From: Promethearchaeota archaeon
GTDB taxonomy: Archaea > Asgardarchaeota > Lokiarchaeia > Sigynarchaeales > SOKP01
Direction: 5' to 3'
Assembly (NCBI GenBank): GCA_019894655.1
Contig: JAGXNZ010000046.1
Span: forward strand, 1-5,246
Length of the DNA stretch: 5,246 nt
Below the pieces are notes generated by a model. It saw nothing but the letters and a program-made list of their open reading frames with translations. It had not been told where the DNA came from and ran no database searches. Position numbers and translations under genes: made by a program. Each line of letters starts with the position of its first letter. Position 1 is the stretch's first letter. Below, in pieces: positions 1-5,246 of this stretch.

Positions 1-2467
1 TATTGACGATTCCATCAAGAATATTCTGGTTTAAAGTTGGTTCGAAGATTAAATTGTTCATATCAACGTCATACTTATCAATATAAAGCTTAAGTTTTTG
101 ACATCCTATAGCAGAGCCATTTTCCCAAAAGAATCCTAAATAGTAATTACCAAAAACAGGTAAATTGTTAGTCACATCGTAAATGGATTGATTGTTAAAA
201 TCGTAAACTAGAGAATTCCCACTAATTACTCCTGATCCTGAATTTAGTTCAGCCCCCGGAATTTTTGTTGAATTATTTGGATAAAAAAGAACCACATTCG
301 CATTGCCACTAATAGGAGGAATAGAATTAGGATCGTTTATATCAAGTCTTACTGATACATTATCTCCGTACATAAAACCGTTAGTTTCCCAAAGAATGTC
401 ATTGTAATTAATGTAACTATTCATATCATATATGAGGTTGCTACTAGTAAGGTTAAGCGAGTAAATACCGCTTATACCATTTATAATATTATTTGGTACT
501 GAAAGGAATTCATATGAAGGCCGATCGGGTAGTGTATTTTCTCCGCCAGTCTGGCTTACTACATCGTCGTAAATCTCGACGAAAATTGGATTTGTTAAGT
601 TTTTTGCAGTGTAATCGCTTGGGAATAAATACCTAAATTCAAGTAAATTCCAGTTATCAAAATTTTTGTAACCTGTATTCAAGGTATAGTTTAACTCCCA
701 TAACGGAGTAGTATCGTAAGACACTCGATACACACTACTAGCTTGTTCTATCCAATATGCCATCACCGTATAGGTAACATTAAAATTAAATCCTTGAATT
801 ATGCTAGTATTCCATGTTAAGTCTACTTGGAAATTATACGAAGGATTGTTAGCAATAGAAGTTGAAAAATTATAATCCCATTGACCTAAACCCCAAGTTA
901 AGGATGAACTCGTATCGTAAGGAGGATCAATATCAATCTGGTTAATAATTGGGATGTCTTGAATCTTTAATGTATCCTGACTGTCGTAAGGATTCGTAAA
1001 ATCTGAGGGCATAAAAGCCCTTGTGACATTCAGTTTAAAAGCTGCTGCGTCAAGTATTGTAGAGGTGTAGACTGATGGTGTGGAAGGTACTTGTTTTCTA
1101 GCTACATCCCATGTTGATCCATTGTTAATGCTTGTTCTTAATTGATGATCTACACTCGAATCAGGATCACCATAAGTAAACTGGGGTAGTGAAACCAAGC
1201 TAAAAACATCACTTTTGTTTGATTTAATAACTATAAAATAATTGCTGAGATCTAAATTTTGTGTGTTTGCAGGATTAAAATCGAAGTATGACAAAGAATC
1301 TCCGTGGTAATCGCTATAAGCAAAAATTTTGGAATCGATTAATTTAGCCGTGTCAGGTTCTAAATTTACTGCTATTAGATTTGATGTTGTTCTTGCTATA
1401 GTTGTGTTTGCTTCATATAGAGTTATGTTTAACTCCGCAGTCGCAGCTGCGGTGAGATTCAAAGTTCTTATCCATGCATAGAATCCATTTACACTTGTAC
1501 TTTCCCCCTTTAAGTCAAACTCTAAAGCAACTTGATTACTACTGGAAATCGGTAAATCAAAGCCGTAAGTAGAAACCAATTCAAATTCTTCTAATGTAAG
1601 AACAAAATCAGTTGTATCTATTCTATCGATATAAAATTGTATTTGGCTTATATCTGATGCATTAATATAATTTAAATTTTCATTAATGATCTTATTCGTA
1701 ACCCCTGGCATACCTAAGCTACTATCTATGAAGAAAGGGTCAACAATGTTTTTCCAAGATAAGCTCAAGTTATCATACATTTTAAGCGTTATAGTAACAT
1801 TTTTATCAATGCTAGCTGAAAACTGCGAAATCAACCCCAATATTGTCGATCTGTCAAAATTGACCGTATTTCCGATTACACTAGCAGTCGTACCTGCGAA
1901 GTTTGATGATATTGTGAAATTTAATACCCCGTTAGACGAATTTAATCTTATATATGTTGAAGGGACTCCGTCCACCAAATTATCAAAATTTATTGGATCA
2001 AGGTTTTCACCAGTATTAATCTTCATAGAAGAGGTATCCTCGTTATACACAAACTCAATAAAATCATCTGCTTCCAGAGCGTTTGTATCTTCTATAATAT
2101 AATCGGTCGTGAAATTTTTTTGAAATGTGAAATTAAAATTCCCATATGTCAGATAAGTTGGCTCTGTAGTTGACATAGATGGAATATCAAAAGAATCTTG
2201 ATTGTTAATATTTGAAAAGGAATTATTTAAAACGTAAATTCTTACATCTTGACTATCTCCTGCACCCGTTAGGTAATAATCTGTCAAATATGGGTCGATA
2301 TCAGAAGATTTAATATTATTTTCATCATCTGACCAATTATGTTGTTGCTTGTTGTTCAAACTTATATTAAAGTCACTAACTATCAGAGTATTTACTAATA
2401 CTATTGAAAAGATGAATATACTCGCAAATATTATTCTTTTAACCTTCTTTGATCGTCGTAAAATCAA
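1..2467 (-). CDS. Large secreted or surface-anchored beta-rich glycoprotein, N-terminal part (3' end beyond window)
   Basis: The minus frame is open from an in-frame TGA at 2486-2488 to the window edge, giving 822 residues from TTG 2465-2467. No ATG or GTG precedes the signal sequence; TTG at 2474-2476 is the alternative start. Residues 4-11 are basic (RRSKKVKR) and about 12-30 are hydrophobic, so this is a signal peptide or N-terminal membrane anchor; no clear cleavage site is visible. The rest is rich in Asn, Ser, Thr, Tyr and Asp, with about 26 N-x-S/T sequons and one cysteine (residue 789), as expected of an extracellular beta protein. Blocks that stand out are YYLTGAGDSQDVRIY (residues about 64-78), a probable beta-sandwich at about 305-455 with YFIVIKSN and YGDPDSS, and a block at about 700-800 with GDNVSVRLDI and GCQKLKLYIDKYDVD. 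From memory these resemble modules of large Lokiarchaeal surface proteins, with the middle one like a choice-of-anchor-R sandwich; that is inference. Function is unknown, with S-layer, adhesion or glycan binding all possible. Confidence 0.85.
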   Translation of the reverse strand, partial: MILRRSKKVKRIIFASIFIFSIVLVNTLIVSDFNISLNNKQQHNWSDDENNIKSSDIDPYLTDYYLTGAGDSQDVRIYVLNNSFSNINNQDSFDIPSMSTTEPTYLTYGNFNFTFQKNFTTDYIIEDTNALEADDFIEFVYNEDTSSMKINTGENLDPINFDNLVDGVPSTYIRLNSSNGVLNFTISSNFAGTTASVIGNTVNFDRSTILGLISQFSASIDKNVTITLKMYDNLSLSWKNIVDPFFIDSSLGMPGVTNKIINENLNYINASDISQIQFYIDRIDTTDFVLTLEEFELVSTYGFDLPISSSNQVALEFDLKGESTSVNGFYAWIRTLNLTAAATAELNITLYEANTTIARTTSNLIAVNLEPDTAKLIDSKIFAYSDYHGDSLSYFDFNPANTQNLDLSNYFIVIKSNKSDVFSLVSLPQFTYGDPDSSVDHQLRTSINNGSTWDVARKQVPSTPSVYTSTILDAAAFKLNVTRAFMPSDFTNPYDSQDTLKIQDIPIINQIDIDPPYDTSSSLTWGLGQWDYNFSTSIANNPSYNFQVDLTWNTSIIQGFNFNVTYTVMAYWIEQASSVYRVSYDTTPLWELNYTLNTGYKNFDNWNLLEFRYLFPSDYTAKNLTNPIFVEIYDDVVSQTGGENTLPDRPSYEFLSVPNNIINGISGIYSLNLTSSNLIYDMNSYINYNDILWETNGFMYGDNVSVRLDINDPNSIPPISGNANVVLFYPNNSTKIPGAELNSGSGVISGNSLVYDFNNQSIYDVTNNLPVFGNYYLGFFWENGSAIGCQKLKLYIDKYDVDMNNLIFEPTLNQNILDGIVN

Positions 2468-2497
2468 ATAAATCAACTGTAATTGTCAATATTTTAG

Positions 2498-2507
2498 TTA
2501 TTAAATA
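2498..2507 (-). promoter_or_regulatory. Candidate TATA box for the surface-protein gene
   Basis: Read on the minus strand this is tatttaataa. Its centre lies about 26 bases upstream of TTG 2474-2476 and about 35 upstream of TTG 2465-2467. Archaeal TATA boxes usually sit about 25-27 bases before the transcript start, so the messenger would begin at or just before the start codon, giving a leaderless or nearly leaderless transcript. This fits the absence of any Shine-Dalgarno-like sequence before either TTG. The surroundings are AT-rich, so chance matches are common. Confidence 0.35.
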
Positions 2508-2532
2508 ATCTAAGAATATTAAAATTTGCTAA

Positions 2533-2540
2533 TTTATATT
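2533..2540 (+). promoter_or_regulatory. Candidate TATA box for the peptidase/vWA operon
   Basis: The sequence tttatatt lies within a longer AT run (2531-2547). Typical archaeal spacing places the transcript start near 2563 and gives a leader of about 55 bases containing the upstream copy of the 39-bp duplication. A second TATA-like string, ttataaac, occurs at 2596-2603 inside that copy. It is slightly too close to the ATG at 2619 for a standard leaderless start, and the same string recurs inside the gene, so I prefer the upstream element. There is no strong B-recognition element. Confidence 0.3.
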
Positions 2541-2579
2541 AAATTTATCCGATAGATTACTTAATGACATAATATTCAG

Positions 2580-2657
2580 ATAAGTAAGGAACTAATTATA
2601 AACAAAATTGATTAGAGTATGAGTGAAGAACTAATTATAAACAAAATTGAGCAAGAA
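2580..2657. repeat. Imperfect 39-bp tandem duplication spanning the peptidase start codon
   Basis: Unit 1 is 2580-2618 and unit 2 is 2619-2657, directly adjacent. The core gaactaattataaacaaaa followed by ttga is identical over 23 bases (2589-2611 and 2628-2650). Over the full 39 bases, 30 positions match. The period is exactly 13 codons, so unit 1 is in frame with the gene and would read ISKELIINKID and then stop (TAG 2613-2615), against MSEELIINKIEQE in unit 2. The ATG of unit 2 corresponds to ATA in unit 1. The upstream copy is therefore a non-translated relic of the gene's own beginning, or the origin of a relocated start. Confidence 0.85.
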
Positions 2658-3977
2658 AAAGAAGAATATGTCGAATTCTTGAAGAAACTTGTACAAAGCG
2701 ACTCAATAAATCCACCTGGAAATGAAAAAAATGTTGCTCTAATAATCGAAGAATATTTGAAAGATATAGGAATTAAAACCGAGATTTTTCCATTTGGGAA
2801 TAATCGAGCCAATTTAATGGCACATTTAAACGATAATTATAACGGAAGAACTTTGTTATTTAATGGTCACATGGACACTGTTCCTCCCGGTTCAGAACAA
2901 GATTGGAAATATGCCCCATTATCTGCATTGATTAAGCGAAATAAACTAATTTTTGGCAGAGGTACTACTGATATGAAAGGTGGGTTAGCCGCAATGGTTA
3001 TTGCTTTAAAAATTTTAAAAGAGTTAAAATTAGAAGTATCGGGAAATTTAATACTAAACGCCGTGGCTGATGAGGAAACAGGGGGAAAATTTGGGACCGG
3101 TTGGTGTGTAGAAAACCCCCTAAAGGAGATAAAATGTGACTTTACAATTATTGGGGAGGCTACAGAACTTAATCCACTTCCAAAAGGTATTTTTGTAGGG
3201 GAAAAAGGACATCTTCAGGTAAAAATAAATACAAATGGTATTTCTGGTCATTCTGGAATGCCCGCAATGAGTAAAAATGCAATTTACATGATGAGCGAGA
3301 TTATTGAAAATTTAGACAAACTTAATAATTATATTCCTAAAACAGAACCACCAATGAGTATTGAAAAACTCAAGAAATTAATTAATGTGGTTTTTCCAAG
3401 CGAGGAAATTTTTGAAAGAATTCTAAAGGAACAACCTGATCTACAAAGTATCATACAATCTCTAACAACCTTTTCTAAAGCGTTAACGATGATAAAAGGT
3501 GGAATTAAAGTAAACGTAATTCCTGATTTATGTGAGGCAGTTCTTGATATCAGACTTTTGCCTAAACAAAAAAGTGAAACCATTATGAAGGCGTTACAAA
3601 AACTGATTGAAGAAGACTTAGGTTATGCAGTTAAAGATCAATCAACTGCTACTTCAAAAGATGTTTTCGTTGAGTTAGAAATTATTGCAGACTCTGAAGG
3701 TTCCTATTGGAACCAATGGGAGGATTCTGTTGATCTTCAAGAGTTTTACGATCTTGTTGAAACAATTTACGAAAAGAAACCTTTTTACTTTCTATTACCC
3801 GCTTCTGCTGACGCTCATTTTTTACGAAACAACGGTTTTTGTCAACAAACCATCATATTTGGACCCGGTCAAGGAAGAGTTGCCCACGCAACTGATGAAT
3901 ACATCGAAATCCTAGATTTTATACGAGCTATTAAAGTATATACGATCTTTGCTTATAGATTCTTAAATAAGAAATAG
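2619..3977 (+). CDS. M20-family zinc metallohydrolase (ArgE/DapE/CPG2-like amidohydrolase or peptidase)
   Basis: This complete 452-residue cytoplasmic enzyme has no signal peptide. It should hydrolyse an amide bond (N-acyl amino acid, succinyl-diaminopimelate or a small peptide) with two metal ions, usually zinc. By family comparison the ligands are all present: H84 and D86 in NGHMDTVPPG, bridging D118 in GRGTTDMKGG, general base E152 and ligand E153 in ADEETGG, E180 in IIGEATE, and H423 in VAHATDEY. H211 (SGHSGMP) and the VNVIPD...LDIRLLP stretch (298-315) lie in the lid/dimerisation domain, about residues 195-335, inserted between the two halves of the catalytic domain. The protein is longer than typical DapE or ArgE (about 375-385 residues); much of the excess is a probably helical stretch near 235-290. 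The ATG is secure because an in-frame TAG lies just upstream (2613-2615). No good Shine-Dalgarno sequence precedes it at normal spacing. The next gene begins 12 bases downstream, indicating an operon. Substrate cannot be assigned from sequence, so no gene symbol is given. Confidence 0.93.
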   Translation: MSEELIINKIEQEKEEYVEFLKKLVQSDSINPPGNEKNVALIIEEYLKDIGIKTEIFPFGNNRANLMAHLNDNYNGRTLLFNGHMDTVPPGSEQDWKYAPLSALIKRNKLIFGRGTTDMKGGLAAMVIALKILKELKLEVSGNLILNAVADEETGGKFGTGWCVENPLKEIKCDFTIIGEATELNPLPKGIFVGEKGHLQVKINTNGISGHSGMPAMSKNAIYMMSEIIENLDKLNNYIPKTEPPMSIEKLKKLINVVFPSEEIFERILKEQPDLQSIIQSLTTFSKALTMIKGGIKVNVIPDLCEAVLDIRLLPKQKSETIMKALQKLIEEDLGYAVKDQSTATSKDVFVELEIIADSEGSYWNQWEDSVDLQEFYDLVETIYEKKPFYFLLPASADAHFLRNNGFCQQTIIFGPGQGRVAHATDEYIEILDFIRAIKVYTIFAYRFLNKK

Positions 3978-3983
3978 AGAAAT

Positions 3984-3992
3984 ATGTAATTG
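3984..3992 (+). promoter_or_regulatory. ATG-TAA-TTG start region of the vWA gene
   Basis: An ATG (3984-3986) is followed at once by TAA (3987-3989) and then by TTG (3990-3992), all in the frame of the vWA gene. A weak purine stretch (agaga, 3976-3980) lies at a more natural distance from the ATG than from the TTG. TTG is the only usable start, because the next in-frame ATG (residue 19) would cut off the conserved DSSRS metal-site motif. Either ATG-TAA acts as a minimal start-stop element feeding the TTG, or codon 2 of an ancestral ATG start has become a stop. Confidence 0.6.
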
Positions 3993-5162
3993 GATAGTAT
4001 AAAAATAGAAGACGCCGTAATTCTTATAGATTCTTCGAGATCTATGGTAAGGAAGGATTTTAAACCTAATCGTCTATTAGCTGCGCTGGAAACAGCAAAA
4101 AGCTTTATTCACGAGAAATTTATAGTAGATCCAAAGGATAGAATAGCAATTTTATCTTTTGGTGATACGATCAAGAAACTCTGTCCATTTAGCTTTGATG
4201 AAGAACGATTGGTTAAATCGTTAGAAAAAATCCAAGTTTCTGGTAATGGTTTGCTTAATGAAGGATTAGCCTTCGCAATTCAATTCCTAGTTGGTGAAAT
4301 GCGAAAATTAGGAGGTAAAACCAATAGGATTTTTATTATATCAGACAATAAATTAGAATACAAAGAGAAAATCGGAAAGACAATTGATATTGCTAAAGGT
4401 TTAGGGATTTATATTGATGCTTGTCAATTAGGCAAAACGCAAGACCATTCTCAAAGCATCCTAAAAAAGATGGTAAGGCTGACTGGAGGCCAATTTGGAT
4501 TCTTTAACAATTCAAAAGCATTATTAAATGCTGGAATGTCGTACGCATCGAAAAAAGAACTTAAAACTTCAACAGATTATTATTCGCCGGACAAAAAAAG
4601 CGACTTGGCACCTTTAATAAGTGAAATAGCGCTACAATTGAGAAGACCTAGCGTTCTGGACATAAGGCTGATGATGAGTAGTAAAGAGAGAGGCCAAGAA
4701 AAGTGTCAAATCTGTCACTCTGTAAAAGCACCAATAACGAGTTCTGACTTTTTTAGCGAAGGAAGATATTGTCCTTCATGTGAGCGACCAATGCACCTTT
4801 CTTGCGCAGCTATGTGGGCAAAGAAAACTGAATACAAAGAGAATGTGTTCAGATGCCCGTTTTGTTTTTTTCTGTTAGAACTTCCGCCAGCAGCAGCAAA
4901 GTTAATAGAAGAGAAAACTGAAAAAGAGCCAAAAATCAAATTAATCGATGAAAGTGGTATCAACACTACTAAAATGGCTTTGATTCCTGAATATGATATA
5001 GAAGATATCAATTCATCTTGTACTTATTGCCACAGCATTTTTTTAGGTGATTATAAGGTATTTCAATGCCAAAAATGTGGAGCGTATTACCACGAACCAT
5101 GTTTAAAGAAGATGCATTCTGAAATTAACGCTTGTAGAGCTTGTGGAGCGCAAATCATGTAG
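3990..5162 (+). CDS. von Willebrand A domain protein with two C4HC3 zinc fingers, TFIIH p44/Ssl1-like
   Basis: The protein has 390 residues from TTG, is probably cytoplasmic, and has no signal or membrane segment. Residues about 7-180 form a vWA domain: beta-strand AVILI, the MIDAS motif DSSRS (D14, S16, S18), then KPNRL (26-30), RIAILSF (51-57) and IFIISD (114-119). The usual MIDAS threonine appears to be replaced by glycine (G87), so metal binding may be altered. Two zinc fingers follow. The first uses C239, C242, C261, C264, H269, C272, C289 and C292; the second uses C344, C347, C360, C363, H368, C371, C382 and C385. Both have C4HC3 ligand order (PHD or RING-variant class), separated by an acidic/lysine-rich linker. 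The order vWA, zinc finger, RING-like finger and the D-x-SR-x-M...D-x-KPNRL string match my recollection of eukaryotic TFIIH p44/Ssl1. In eukaryotes that subunit binds and stimulates the XPD helicase. Alternatives are a ubiquitin-system RING protein or an Rpn10-like adaptor. The gene lies 12 bases after the peptidase and is probably co-transcribed; no XPD or ubiquitin gene is in the window. Confidence 0.88.
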   Translation: MDSIKIEDAVILIDSSRSMVRKDFKPNRLLAALETAKSFIHEKFIVDPKDRIAILSFGDTIKKLCPFSFDEERLVKSLEKIQVSGNGLLNEGLAFAIQFLVGEMRKLGGKTNRIFIISDNKLEYKEKIGKTIDIAKGLGIYIDACQLGKTQDHSQSILKKMVRLTGGQFGFFNNSKALLNAGMSYASKKELKTSTDYYSPDKKSDLAPLISEIALQLRRPSVLDIRLMMSSKERGQEKCQICHSVKAPITSSDFFSEGRYCPSCERPMHLSCAAMWAKKTEYKENVFRCPFCFFLLELPPAAAKLIEEKTEKEPKIKLIDESGINTTKMALIPEYDIEDINSSCTYCHSIFLGDYKVFQCQKCGAYYHEPCLKKMHSEINACRACGAQIM

Positions 5163-5246
5163 TTTTTAGGCGTATTCCAAGAGATTATTCTACTCTATAA
5201 AAATAAAAGAAAAATCGCCTATCTCTCATAAATTTGAAATAAGAAA
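5163..5246. other. Downstream noncoding segment with T-run and short inverted repeats
   Basis: A five-T run (5163-5167) directly follows the vWA stop codon and could be a weak archaeal oligo-T terminator. Short inverted repeats taggcg (5167-5172) with cgccta (5216-5221), and agagat (5180-5185) with atctct (5221-5226), bracket a TATA-like element. The arms are only six bases and far apart, so a stable hairpin is doubtful. No coding sequence is recognisable before the window ends. Confidence 0.35.
5196..5205 (+). promoter_or_regulatory. Candidate TATA box for a gene beyond the window
   Basis: The string tataaaaata is the best match to an archaeal TATA box in the window's intergenic DNA. Standard spacing would place a transcript start near 5225-5230, so a plus-strand gene could begin at or just after the right edge. 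No start codon and open frame can be confirmed within the remaining bases. Confidence 0.35.

Noticed and set aside
708..1000. Recurrent cgtaag strings (near 715, 916 and 984) suggesting a DNA repeat
   Set aside because: Each encodes a Tyr-Asp-Ser/Thr turn in the surface protein (SYDTT, PYDTS, PYDSQ) and the flanking bases do not match. This is at most a protein-level loop similarity.
1442..1451. Perfect 10-base GC-rich palindrome cgcagctgcg in an AT-rich gene
   Set aside because: It falls within alanine codons of the surface protein (the TAAATA segment). A single short palindrome inside a coding frame is adequately explained by the GCN codons.
1686..2102. 138-codon plus-strand open frame
   Set aside because: It lies wholly antisense to the surface-protein gene, whose frame is open for more than 820 codons with a signal sequence and regular sequons. 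The plus-strand product has no recognisable domain.
2612..2812. Minus-strand open frame opposite the peptidase N-terminus, with a hydrophobic Ser/Ile/Phe-rich product
   Set aside because: The hydrophobic composition comes from reading lysine/glutamate-rich codons in reverse. There is no independent support.
3329..3583. Minus-strand open frame opposite the peptidase lid
   Set aside because: It is antisense to a well-supported enzyme gene, has no promoter or ribosome site, and its composition is that expected from a reverse reading of an AT-rich gene.
3685..3915. 76-codon plus-strand open frame inside the peptidase gene
   Set aside because: It is a frame-shifted shadow of the C-terminal part of the M20 hydrolase, which in its own frame holds the conserved VAHATDEY motif. 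Nothing points to a programmed frameshift.
4715..5011. Minus-strand open frame opposite the zinc-finger region
   Set aside because: It is antisense to conserved cysteine clusters in the vWA gene and shows no domain of its own.
1..5246. CRISPR array, tRNA or rRNA gene, insertion sequence
   Set aside because: No regularly spaced direct repeats, cloverleaf-like sequence, rRNA signature, transposase motif or terminal inverted repeats were seen on either strand.

Overview
The window is strongly AT-rich and densely coded. Promoter-like TATA elements, a predicted near-leaderless transcript, a secreted Ser/Thr/Asn-rich beta protein full of N-glycosylation sequons, and a protein resembling a eukaryotic TFIIH subunit together suggest an archaeon. 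An Asgard archaeon of the Lokiarchaeia type is most likely. This placement is inferred from protein style and was not tested by a search.

Layout: positions 1-2467 (minus strand) hold the N-terminal 822 residues of a large surface or secreted protein whose 3' end lies outside the window. It lacks an ATG near its signal sequence and appears to start at TTG. A roughly 150-bp divergent intergenic region (2468-2618) carries candidate TATA elements for both directions. It also carries the upstream unit of an imperfect 39-bp tandem duplication whose second unit is the start of the next gene. Positions 2619-3977 (plus) encode a complete M20-family metallohydrolase (ArgE/DapE/carboxypeptidase G2 type) with all expected metal ligands. 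Twelve bases later, 3990-5162 (plus) encodes a 390-residue protein with an N-terminal von Willebrand A domain and two C-terminal C4HC3 zinc fingers. It resembles the p44/Ssl1 subunit of eukaryotic TFIIH in domain order and in short motifs. Positions 5163-5246 are noncoding here and contain a T-run and a good TATA-like element.

The two plus-strand genes are probably co-transcribed, but no shared pathway is evident from sequence. The surface protein is divergently transcribed and probably unrelated. The most interesting items are the p44/Ssl1-like protein, the in-frame ATG-TAA-TTG arrangement at its start, and the tandem duplication that copied the start of the peptidase gene into its own leader.
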